Part shown: positions 27,475 to 34,543 of the stretch, piece after piece
Position numbering within the stretch: position 1 is the stretch's first letter
How the letters are laid out: every line of letters begins with the position of its first letter
DNA from: Solimonas flava DSM 18980
Lineage (GTDB): Bacteria; Pseudomonadota; Gammaproteobacteria; Nevskiales; Nevskiaceae
Direction: 5' to 3'
Assembly (NCBI RefSeq): GCF_000426685.1
Contig: NZ_AUFV01000008.1
Span: 194,530-258,529 of the forward strand
Length of the DNA: 64,000 nucleotides
Notes under the pieces: generated by a model
The model's input: the letters and a program-made list of their open reading frames with translations, nothing else
The model's database searches: none
What the model was told of the DNA's origin: nothing
Program-made: the position numbers and the translations under genes

Positions 27475-28850
27475 CATGCCGGCTCGACCGTCTCGACCGG
27501 CGTCGCGGCAAGGGGCAGCCGCGCCGGCAGCACGACGACCAGCGTCGCGCCGCCCGCCTCCGAGTCGCCGACCACGGCGCTGCCGCCGAGCCGCTCGGCG
27601 ATACGGCGCACGATGTAGAGCCCGAGGCCGGTGCCGGACCCTTCCTCGCCAAGCCGCACGAAGCGCTCGAACACGCGTACGCGCTGCGCCTCCGGGATGC
27701 CGCAGCCGTCGTCGGCGACCAGCAGCTGCAGGAAGCCGTCGCGCTCGCGCGCCTCGATCTTCACGCGCGTCGCGCCGCGCGCATGGCGGATTACGTTTTC
27801 GAGCAGATTGCGCAGGATCAGGTGCACCGCCTCGGGAAAGCGGGCGACGGCCTCGGGCGCAACCTCGCAGGCGATCTCGATCGGCCGCGCTTCGATCTGC
27901 GGCGCCAGATCGCGCCGCACCAGTTCGACGACTGCCGACAGCGACAGCGGCGCGCTCGGCGGCAGCGCCGCCGGCCAGGCCGAGAGGCGCGCGATCATCA
28001 GCAGTTCCTCGACCAGGCGCGCGCAGGCGGCGCTGGCCGAGACGATGCGCTGCAGCACCAGCGCCACCTCGGCGCGGGTCTCGCGGCGCAGCAGCGCCTG
28101 GGCATCGACGCGAATCGCCGACAACGGCGTGCGCAGCTCGTGCGCGGCGCTGTCGTTGAAGCGGCGCTCGTCGTCGAGCGCGGTCGCCAGACGCTGCAGC
28201 AGCACGTTGAAGGCGCCGGCCAGCGGCCGTACCTCCTCGGGCAGGCGCTCCGGCGCCAGCGGATCGAAATCGTCGGGATCGCGCCGGGCGATGCGGTCGG
28301 CCTCGCCGGCGACCTCGCGCATCGCGCGGCCGACGACCAGGCTGATGCCGGCGGCCAGCAGCGGAAACACCACGGCCGCCGGCAGCAGCAGCCACAGCGC
28401 CAGCGTGCGCGCGCCCTGCTGGTGGTTCCAGGCCGGCGCCGCGACCAGCACGCGACTGCCGTCGGCATCGGCGGCCGCGGCGTAGACGCGCAGCACGCGG
28501 TGGCCGTCGAAGCGGTTGCTGTAGCCCTGGCGCAAGGCCGCCAGCGGTTCCGGCGCCAGTCCGGCCGAACGCGCCAGCAGGCGGCCGTCCGCCGTCCAGA
28601 TCTGGAACATCAGTTCGTCCGGGCGCTCGGGCAGGCGCAGCGGCCCGCTGCCGCGCCGCTCGTCGATCAGCGCCGCGCACAGCGCCAGATCCTCGTCGAG
28701 ATCGGCGCGGCCGGCGTGGATCACGACGCCCAGGCCCAGCGCGGTGAACAGCGCCCAGAGCACGGCGATGACGATCAGGATGTCGCGCCGCAGCCGGCGG
28801 CGGATCGACAGCGGTGCCCGCCGGGAACCGATCGGCAGCGCCTCAGGCAT
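27474..28850 (-). CDS. Sensor histidine kinase, QseC/PmrB-like
   Basis: 458 residues. Two membrane helices (about 25-45 and 147-172) flank a periplasmic sensor of roughly 100 residues; a HAMP segment follows. The phospho-acceptor His237 lies in AAHELRTPLSAIR. The ATP-binding domain has the N box NLLENVIRHA, G1 DDGCGIP and G2 GSGTGLGLYIV. The first half resembles QseC/PmrB-type kinases. It overlaps the upstream response regulator gene by 8 bases, so the pair is co-translated. By analogy the stimulus could be metal or redox state, but the sensor domain gives no proof. Confidence 0.9.
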   Translation of the reverse strand: MPEALPIGSRRAPLSIRRRLRRDILIVIAVLWALFTALGLGVVIHAGRADLDEDLALCAALIDERRGSGPLRLPERPDELMFQIWTADGRLLARSAGLAPEPLAALRQGYSNRFDGHRVLRVYAAAADADGSRVLVAAPAWNHQQGARTLALWLLLPAAVVFPLLAAGISLVVGRAMREVAGEADRIARRDPDDFDPLAPERLPEEVRPLAGAFNVLLQRLATALDDERRFNDSAAHELRTPLSAIRVDAQALLRRETRAEVALVLQRIVSASAACARLVEELLMIARLSAWPAALPPSAPLSLSAVVELVRRDLAPQIEARPIEIACEVAPEAVARFPEAVHLILRNLLENVIRHARGATRVKIEARERDGFLQLLVADDGCGIPEAQRVRVFERFVRLGEEGSGTGLGLYIVRRIAERLGGSAVVGDSEAGGATLVVVLPARLPLAATPVETVEPA

Positions 28851-29514
28851 CGGCGTCGATCGTGTAGCCGAGGCCGCGCACCGTGCGTACTAGGCCGCTG
28901 CCGAGCCGGCGCCGCAGGTGGTGGATGTGGACCTCGACGGCGTTGCTCTCGACTTCCTCCCCGGCCGGATACAGCGCGTCCTCGAGCTGGCGCCGCGTCA
29001 GCACGCGGCCGCGGCAGCGGATCAGCTCGACCAGCAGCGTGTAGGCGCGCGGCGGCAGCTCGATCGAGGCATCGCCGCGCCATACGCGCCGCGCGACCGG
29101 ATCGATGCGCAGATCGCCGTGCCGCAGCTCGGCACCGCCGCGCTCGCAGCTGCGCCGCGCCGCGGCGCGCATGCGCGCCAGCAGCTCGTCGAGATCGAAG
29201 GGCTTGACCAGGTAGTCGTCGGCGCCGCGGTCGAGACCGAGCACGCGGTCGCGCACCGTGTCGCGCGCGGTGATGACGACGATGCCGGTCAGCGGATCGC
29301 GCTCGCGCAGGCGCGGAATCAGGTCCAGGCCCTCGCCGTCCGGCAGCTGGCGGTCGACCAGGACGATGCCGTACTGCGTGGTATCGGCGGCGAGCCGGGC
29401 GGCGGCCAGCCCGCGATGCCAGTCGACGACGTAGCCCTCCTGACGGAGAGCGGCGAGCAGCGACGAGCCCAGCAAGGGATCGTCTTCGACGAGCAGGACG
29501 CGCATGCCGGGCAT
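28843..29514 (-). CDS. OmpR-family response regulator, QseB/PmrA-like
   Basis: 223 residues. Receiver domain with LVEDD, phospho-acceptor Asp54 (VLVDRQLPDGEGLDLIP), VITARD and KPFDLDELLARM. A C-terminal winged helix follows, ending VEVHIHHLRRRLGSG and VRTVRGLGYTID as in PmrA, QseB and TctD. Partner of the adjacent kinase. Just 16 bases upstream of its start is a perfect CTTAAG-N5-CTTAAG direct repeat, the site type bound by PmrA/QseB regulators, so autoregulation and control of the divergent cytochrome operon are likely. An ATG three codons in is an alternative start. Confidence 0.92.
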   Translation of the reverse strand: MPGMRVLLVEDDPLLGSSLLAALRQEGYVVDWHRGLAAARLAADTTQYGIVLVDRQLPDGEGLDLIPRLRERDPLTGIVVITARDTVRDRVLGLDRGADDYLVKPFDLDELLARMRAAARRSCERGGAELRHGDLRIDPVARRVWRGDASIELPPRAYTLLVELIRCRGRVLTRRQLEDALYPAGEEVESNAVEVHIHHLRRRLGSGLVRTVRGLGYTIDADA

Positions 29515-29529
29515 TATGGCGCGGGCGGA

Positions 29530-29546
29530 CTTAAGCAGTTCTTAAG
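29530..29546. promoter_or_regulatory. PmrA/QseB-type operator, CTTAAG-N5-CTTAAG
   Basis: A perfect direct repeat of two CTTAAG half sites (29530-29535 and 29541-29546) separated by CAGTT, in the 64-base gap between the response regulator gene and the cytochrome b561 gene. The spacing of 11 bases centre to centre fits an OmpR-family dimer binding in tandem and matches the published PmrA box pattern YTTAAK-N5-YTTAAK. The nearest half sites are 16 bases from the regulator start and 33 from the b561 start, so it could control both directions. Confidence 0.75.
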
Positions 29547-29578
29547 ATCGCCGCCCTACGGTTGCCGCACTCTCCCTC

Positions 29579-30124
29579 GTGAGCGCTCGCGTGCCGTCCC
29601 GACATCCTCGCCCCCTGATCTGGCTCCACTGGCTGACCCTGCTGCTGGTGCTCGCCGCCGTGGTCGTCGCCCTGAGCCGCGAGTGGATCGACAGCCGCGA
29701 TCTGCGCGCGCTGCTGCTCGACGCGCATCGGCAGATCGGCCTCGTGGTGTTCGGGCTGACGCTGGTCCGGCTGTTCTGGCGCGGCCGCGGCGAGCACGCG
29801 TTCGCAACCGATGCCGACGGCGTCCACCGCTGGCTGGTGCGCGGCTCGCACGCCTCGTTCTATCTGCTGCTCGCCACGCTGCCGGTGCTCGGCCTGCTCG
29901 CCTCGCAGGCGCGCGGCCAGGCCGTGCACCTGCTCGGCCTGCCGCTGCCGACGCTGCTGGCGCGCAACCGCGATCTCGCCGAGCAGATCACCGAAATCCA
30001 CGAGTGGAGCGCCTGGAGCCTGCTGGCGCTCGCCGCCGGCCACGCCGCCGCCGCGCTCTGGCACCACTACATCCGCGGCGACGACACCCTGCGTCGCATG
30101 CTGCCGTCGCTGCGAATCCGCTGA
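29579..30124 (+). CDS. Cytochrome b561 family membrane protein
   Basis: 181 residues with four membrane helices and conserved histidines in HWLTLLLVLAAV, LLDAHRQIG, RGSHASFYLLL and TEIHEWSAW, the pattern of the dihaem b-type YodB/CybB family (PF01292). Such proteins pass electrons between the quinone pool and periplasmic or membrane partners. The GTG at 29579 gives the first family-like residues; another GTG four codons later is possible. It is first in an operon with a haem-bearing porin and a cytochrome c, and lies opposite a two-component system with a shared operator, which together suggest an inducible electron-transfer route. Confidence 0.88.
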   Translation: MSARVPSRHPRPLIWLHWLTLLLVLAAVVVALSREWIDSRDLRALLLDAHRQIGLVVFGLTLVRLFWRGRGEHAFATDADGVHRWLVRGSHASFYLLLATLPVLGLLASQARGQAVHLLGLPLPTLLARNRDLAEQITEIHEWSAWSLLALAAGHAAAALWHHYIRGDDTLRRMLPSLRIR

Positions 30125-30146
30125 ACGACCCCACAGGAGAGTCCGC

Positions 30147-31481
30147 ATGTCGCTGTCCGCTGTTCGCGCTTCCACGCTGCTCCGAGGCCTGCTCGCCGGC
30201 CTCGGTCTGCTGCTCGCCGGCCAGGCCCAGGCCCTGCCTGCCTATGCCCGCCAGACCGGCCAGGATTGCGGCGCCTGTCACGTCGGCGCCTTCGGTCCGC
30301 AGCTGACGCCGTACGGCCAGCGCTTCAAGCTGGGCGGCTACAGCGACGGCGACGCCCGTACTGTGCCGCTGTCGGCGATGTTCGTCGGCACCTTCACGCA
30401 CACCCAGCAGAACCTCGACGAGGCGCCGGCCCGGCATTACGACAGCAACGACAACTTCGCCGCGCAGGAAGCCTCGGTGTTCCTCGCCGGCCGCCTCGCC
30501 GACCACCTCGGCAGCTTCACGCAGGTCACGTACTCGGGCATCGACCGCAAGTGGGCCTGGGACAATCTCGACATCCGCTACGCGCGCGACCTCACCGCCT
30601 ACGGCAAGGATCTGACCGTCGGCGTGTCGCTGAACAACAATCCGGGCATTACCGATCCCTGGAACACACTGCCGGCCTGGGGCTTCCCGTACGTCGGCTC
30701 CGAACTCGCGCCGGAAGCGCCGGCCGCGCCGCTGCTCGCCGGCGGCCTCGAAACGCAGGTGCTCGGCCTCAATGCCTACGCCCTGCTCGACCAGCGCTGG
30801 TACGCCGAACTCGGCGCCTACCGCTCGCCCGGCCACTCGCTGCTCGACAGCCTCGGCGTGCCCAAGGACGATCTGGTGCGCACCGCCGGCCTGACTCCAT
30901 ACCTGCGCCTGGCCTACACGCGCGATCTGCATCGCCAGAACTACTCGGTCGGCCTGGTCGGCATGAGCTCCGACATCTCGCAGCCCGGCACCTCGGCGCA
31001 CGACCGCTACGACGACATCGGCATCGACGGCTCGTACCAGTTCCTCGGCACGCGCCGCGACATCTTCACCGTCAACGGCCTCGCCGTGCGCGAGAAGCAG
31101 ACGCTGTCGGCCAGCCTCGACACCGGCGACGCCGGCAAGAAGAGCCAGAACCTGACGAGCTACAGCCTCAACGCCTCGTACTACCGCGACCAGACCTACG
31201 GCGCGACGCTCGGCTACTTCGCCACCGACGGCAGCCGCGACACGACGCTGTACGGCGACAGCGCCGCCGGCCGCCCGAACACGCGCGGCGAGATCCTGCA
31301 GCTCGACTACACGCCGCTCGGCAAGGAGAACTCGTGGCTGGCGCCGAACCTCAACCTGCGCCTCGGCCTGCAGTACACGCTGTACAACCGCTATGACGGC
31401 AAGAGCAGCAATTACGACGGTGCCGGCCGCAGCGCGTCCGACAACAACACCCTGATGGCCTTCCTGTGGATGAGCTTCTGA
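30147..31481 (+). CDS. Outer-membrane beta-barrel with N-terminal c-type haem site (Cyc2-like cytochrome-porin)
   Basis: 444 residues. Signal peptide ends near Ala29 (GQAQA). Immediately after comes YARQTGQDC41GAC44H45VGAFGPQ, a single CxxCH haem-binding motif, then LTPYGQRFKLGGY. The remaining 380 residues alternate polar and hydrophobic residues in strand-like stretches (YAELGAYRS, YSLNASYYRD, LRLGLQYTLYNRY) and end in Phe (LMAFLWMSF), the signature of an outer-membrane barrel. The layout of one haem plus a barrel, and the ARQTG..C..CH..P.L..(Y/F)G..FK..GY pattern, recall Cyc2 iron oxidases; true function is untested. CAGGAGA precedes the ATG. Its stop overlaps the start of a soluble cytochrome c gene (TGATG). 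Confidence 0.8.
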   Translation: MSLSAVRASTLLRGLLAGLGLLLAGQAQALPAYARQTGQDCGACHVGAFGPQLTPYGQRFKLGGYSDGDARTVPLSAMFVGTFTHTQQNLDEAPARHYDSNDNFAAQEASVFLAGRLADHLGSFTQVTYSGIDRKWAWDNLDIRYARDLTAYGKDLTVGVSLNNNPGITDPWNTLPAWGFPYVGSELAPEAPAAPLLAGGLETQVLGLNAYALLDQRWYAELGAYRSPGHSLLDSLGVPKDDLVRTAGLTPYLRLAYTRDLHRQNYSVGLVGMSSDISQPGTSAHDRYDDIGIDGSYQFLGTRRDIFTVNGLAVREKQTLSASLDTGDAGKKSQNLTSYSLNASYYRDQTYGATLGYFATDGSRDTTLYGDSAAGRPNTRGEILQLDYTPLGKENSWLAPNLNLRLGLQYTLYNRYDGKSSNYDGAGRSASDNNTLMAFLWMSF

Positions 31482-31855
31482 TGCGTACCACCGGTTTCCT
31501 CGCCGCGGCGATCCTGCTCGCCGCGGCGGGCAGCGGCCCGGCCCGCGCCGACGTCAATCGCGGCGCCGATCTCTACGACGAGAACTGCGCCGATTGCCAC
31601 AGCCTCGCCAAGCCGCTGAAGAACAAGAAGGGCCCGGGTCTGGTCGGCGTCGTCGGCCGCACCGCGGCCAGCGTGCCGGACTTCAACTACTCGGACGCGC
31701 TGCGCGCCGCGAAGCTGGCCTGGACGCCGGATCAGCTCGACGCCTACCTGCGCGCGCCGAAGACGCTCGTGCCCGGCGGCAAGATGAAGTTCGACGGCAT
31801 GGACAAGGCCGACGAGCGTCGCGACCTGATCGAGTTCCTCGCCACACAACGCTGA
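31481..31855 (+). CDS. Soluble periplasmic class I cytochrome c
   Basis: 124 residues. Signal peptide to about Ala23, then a class I cytochrome c with C36ADC39H40 haem attachment and axial Met102 in GGKMKF. The tail LIEFLATQR is the usual last helix. The region FNYSDALRAAKLAWTPDQLDAYL is typical of mitochondrial-type cytochrome c550. It overlaps the preceding porin-cytochrome gene and is third in the b561-porin-c operon. A natural role is carrying electrons between the outer-membrane haem protein and membrane partners. An ATG five codons upstream is possible but lies inside the porin coding end. Confidence 0.92.
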   Translation: MRTTGFLAAAILLAAAGSGPARADVNRGADLYDENCADCHSLAKPLKNKKGPGLVGVVGRTAASVPDFNYSDALRAAKLAWTPDQLDAYLRAPKTLVPGGKMKFDGMDKADERRDLIEFLATQR

Positions 31856-31868
31856 AAAAAAACCGTAT

Positions 31869-31900
31869 CGTCCCCGCCCGCCAGCGCACGGGCGGGGACG
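31869..31900. terminator. Perfect 12-bp inverted repeat after the cytochrome operon
   Basis: CGTCCCCGCCCG (31869-31880) and CGGGCGGGGACG (31889-31900) are exact complements around an 8-base loop. There is no T tract downstream on the plus strand. Eight A residues at 31855-31862 would form a spaced U run on the minus strand. Probably a transcript 3' hairpin. Confidence 0.5.
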
Positions 31901-31907
31901 CTTGCGG

Positions 31908-31913
31908 TATCGT
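31908..31913 (+). promoter_or_regulatory. -10-like box TATCGT nine bases before FAH-family gene
   Basis: TATCGT ends nine bases before the ATG at 31923, with TGGCGGGCC between. That GGCGG run is a poor ribosome site, so a leaderless or very short leader is likely. No clear -35 because the hairpin occupies the space. Confidence 0.3.
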
Positions 31914-31922
31914 TGGCGGGCC

Positions 31923-32552
31923 ATGAATCCCGTCAATCGCATCTTCTGCATCGGCAAAAACTACGCTGAGCACATCACCGAGCTCGCCCATCTCGGCCAC
32001 GCGCCGGATGGCGAGTGCGTGATCTTCATGAAGCCGGTTTCGGCGCTGGTCGAGGAAGGTACGCCGATCACGCTGCCGAAGGGCCACGGCGCGATCCACC
32101 ACGAGGCCGAACTGGTCGTGCAGCTGACCGGCGGCGGCCGCGACATCCCGCTCGCCGAAGCCCTCGACTGCGTCGCCGGCATCACGCTCGGCCTCGACCT
32201 GACGCTGCGTGATCTGCAGACCGAGCTGAAGAACAAGGGCAAGCCCTGGGAGCTGGCCAAGGCCTTCGACGGCGCGGCGCCGCTCGGCGACGTGCAGCCG
32301 TACCTGAACCAGGATCTGCAGAAGCTCGAATTCACCTGCCACGTCAACGGTAAGCTGCGCCAGCACGGCAAGACCGCGGAAATGCTCTACCCGGTCGCGC
32401 AGCAGATTCACATCCTCTCGCAGACCTGGGCGCTCGAACCGGGCGACCTGATCTACACCGGCACACCCAAGGGCGTCGGACCGCTCGAAGCGGGTGACGA
32501 GATCGTGCTCGAGAGCCGCGGCATCGGCCGCTTCGCCTGGAGATGCGTCTGA
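31923..32552 (+). CDS. Fumarylacetoacetate hydrolase-family protein
   Basis: 209 residues, the compact FAH fold (YcgM/FAHD1 type). Metal ligands are visible in HHEAELVVQ (the E-x-E pair) and GLDLTLRDLQ (Asp). FCIGKNYAEHITEL and YTGTPKGVGPLEAGD are the other signatures. Members cleave carbon-carbon bonds in acylpyruvates, or decarboxylate oxaloacetate as human FAHD1 does. The neighbouring pckA makes oxaloacetate relevant, but the link is speculative. Cytoplasmic, no signal peptide. Its stop TGA shares bases with the DUF502 start (TGATG). Confidence 0.9.
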   Translation: MNPVNRIFCIGKNYAEHITELAHLGHAPDGECVIFMKPVSALVEEGTPITLPKGHGAIHHEAELVVQLTGGGRDIPLAEALDCVAGITLGLDLTLRDLQTELKNKGKPWELAKAFDGAAPLGDVQPYLNQDLQKLEFTCHVNGKLRQHGKTAEMLYPVAQQIHILSQTWALEPGDLIYTGTPKGVGPLEAGDEIVLESRGIGRFAWRCV

Positions 32553-33226
32553 TGGATCCGTCGCCGCTGATTTCCGGCGCGGCCCGCATGACCGCGCGCA
32601 AGGCCGTCTCGATCTTCCTGACCGGCCTGTTCGCGATCCTGCCGATCCTGGTCACGATCAGCCTCGTGATGTGGCTGATCGGCGCCGCCGAATCGGTGTT
32701 CGGCGGCGTGCTCAGCGTGCTGCTGCCGGGCGGCCTGTACCAGCGCGGCATGGGCCTGGTGATCGCCATCGGCCTGATCTTCTTCGTCGGTCTGGCGATG
32801 CAGGGCATCGTCTCCAAGCAGGTGCTGGTCTGGGTCGACCAGCAGCTGAACCGCATTCCGCTGATCAAGACCATCTACGGCGCGGTGCGCGATCTCACCG
32901 ATCTGGTTTCGAACAAAGGCGGCCAGAAGCTCGGCAAGGTCGTCATGCTGCAGTGGCCGGGCCAGCCGATCCGCCTCGTCGGCTTCGTCACGCTCGAAGA
33001 TCTGAGCCGCTTCGAGATCGCCGCCGAAGAGGATTGCGTGGCCGTCTACATGCCGATGAGCTACCAGATCGGCGGCTACACCGTGTTCATTGCGCGCAAG
33101 TACCTCACGCCGCTCGACATGAGCCTCGAGGACGCGATGCGCTTCGTCATCACCGCCGGCGTCTCGCGCTCCGACAACGGCCTGCGCGGCGCGGCGCCGC
33201 CGCCGCCGAACACGCCGCCGCTCTGA
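32552..33226 (+). CDS. DUF502 family inner-membrane protein
   Basis: 224 residues with two membrane helices near the N-terminus (VSIFLTGLFAILPILVTISLVMWLI and GLVIAIGLIFFVGLAMQG) followed by a cytoplasmic beta-rich domain containing IPLIKTIYGAVRDLTDLV, PGQPIRLVGFVT and VYMPMSYQIGGYTVFI, standard for DUF502. The Pro-rich tail is unconserved. The biochemical role is not known. Start ATG at 32552 is coupled to the upstream stop; a start three codons earlier or an ATG 12 codons later are alternatives. Confidence 0.85.
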   Translation: MDPSPLISGAARMTARKAVSIFLTGLFAILPILVTISLVMWLIGAAESVFGGVLSVLLPGGLYQRGMGLVIAIGLIFFVGLAMQGIVSKQVLVWVDQQLNRIPLIKTIYGAVRDLTDLVSNKGGQKLGKVVMLQWPGQPIRLVGFVTLEDLSRFEIAAEEDCVAVYMPMSYQIGGYTVFIARKYLTPLDMSLEDAMRFVITAGVSRSDNGLRGAAPPPPNTPPL

Positions 33227-33248
33227 ACCGGCCGTCGCCCCGCACCGC

Positions 33249-34490
33249 ATGAGCCGCGCCTACCGGCTGGGGCTGCTCGCGGCGCTGTATGTCGCGCAGG
33301 GCCTGCCCTACGGTTTCTTCACGCAGGCGCTGCCGGTGCTGATGCGCGAGATGGGCTATTCGCTGGTCCGCATCGGCGCAACCAGCCTGCTGTTCCTGCC
33401 GTGGGCGCTGAAATTCCTGTGGGCGCCGTACGTCGATCACTACGGCACGCGCCGGCAGTGGCTGCTGCCGCTGCAACTCGCCGCCGCCGCCGGCGCGGCG
33501 CTGCTCGCCGTGCTGGAGATTTCGACCTCGCTGCGCTGGGTGTTCGCCGCGCTGGCGCTCTTCAACCTGATCGCGGCGACCCAGGACATCGCCACCGACG
33601 GCCTCGCCGTCAACCTGCTCGGACCGCGCGAGCGCGGTCTCGGCAACGGCATCCAGGTCGGCGGCTACCGGCTCGGCATGATCGTCGGCGGCGGGCTGCT
33701 GCTGTGGATCTATGCGGTCGCCGGCTGGCGGCCGATGTTCGTGGCGATGGCGGCGCTGCTGCTGCTGACCGCGTTGCCGGTGCTGCGCCTGCGCGAGCCG
33801 CGGCGCGCCGCGGCCTCGCCGGCGCCGCAGGCGCTGGCGCTCGCCGGCGGCTGGTGGGCGCGCCTGCGCCGCCCCGGCGTGCTGCCGTTCCTGGCGCTGA
33901 TCTCGTTCTACAAGTTCGGCGACTCGATGGGCGCCGCGCTGGTCGGTCCGTTCATGAAGGACAGCGGCTTCGGCCTGGCGCAGATCGCGCTGATCAAGGG
34001 CACGCTGGCCTCGCTCAGCGCCTTGGCCGGCGCCGCGCTCGGCGGCTGGCTGGCGTTCCGCTGGGGCCGGCGCCGCGCGCTGCTGGCCGGCGGCCTGGCG
34101 CAGACGCTGAGCCTGGCGATGTACGCATTCGCCGCGCTGGCCGTCGGCGGCGCCGGCTTCGGCTACGCGCTGACCGTCGCCGCCTGCGTCGCCGAGCATG
34201 TGCTCGGCGGCATCGCCACCGTCGCCCTGTTCACGCTGATGATGGACGCCGCCGAGCCCGAGCACGCCGGCACCGACTACAGCCTGCTCGCCTGCACCGT
34301 CGCCGTCGCCCAGGGCCTCGCGTCGATGAGCGCCGGCGTCGTCGCCGAAGTCGGCGGCTATCCGCTGATGTTCGGCGCCAGCGTCGCGCTGTCCGCCGCC
34401 GGCTGCATCGCCCTGGTCCGCGCGCTCGACCGCGGCGCCGGCCCGGCCCGGCTCGCACCGGTCTGGCCGCGGCGCCCGCCGTCGGGCTAG
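33249..34490 (+). CDS. AmpG-like major facilitator transporter
   Basis: 413 residues with about 12 membrane helices. Features typical of the AmpG/PAT-related MFS group are YVAQGLPYGFFTQALPVLMRE in helix 1, LKFLWAPYVDHYGTRRQWLLP in the loop after helix 2, and the AATQDIATDGLAVNLL segment of helix 4. AmpG carries cell-wall muropeptides, and relatives carry acetyl-CoA or unknown solutes. The sequence also resembles general AmpG-like permeases that are not muropeptide carriers, so substrate is uncertain. It follows DUF502 after 22 bases and ends in a short inverted repeat shared with the convergent DUF389 gene. Confidence 0.8.
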   Translation: MSRAYRLGLLAALYVAQGLPYGFFTQALPVLMREMGYSLVRIGATSLLFLPWALKFLWAPYVDHYGTRRQWLLPLQLAAAAGAALLAVLEISTSLRWVFAALALFNLIAATQDIATDGLAVNLLGPRERGLGNGIQVGGYRLGMIVGGGLLLWIYAVAGWRPMFVAMAALLLLTALPVLRLREPRRAAASPAPQALALAGGWWARLRRPGVLPFLALISFYKFGDSMGAALVGPFMKDSGFGLAQIALIKGTLASLSALAGAALGGWLAFRWGRRRALLAGGLAQTLSLAMYAFAALAVGGAGFGYALTVAACVAEHVLGGIATVALFTLMMDAAEPEHAGTDYSLLACTVAVAQGLASMSAGVVAEVGGYPLMFGASVALSAAGCIALVRALDRGAGPARLAPVWPRRPPSG

Positions 34491-34543
34491 GGCCTGTCAA
34501 CGCTAATAGCGTCGCTGTGGCCGAGTCCCTTCAGCAGGCCCTA
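34488..34543. repeat. 56-bp inverted-repeat element between convergent genes
   Basis: TAGGGCCTG (34488-34496) and CAGGCCCTA (34535-34543) are exact complements. An inner ACGCTA-A-TAGCGT palindrome (34500-34512) sits near the left arm. The arms hold the stop codons of both flanking convergent genes. No T tracts. It could be a bidirectional 3' hairpin or a small relic of an insertion-sequence end. Confidence 0.6.
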
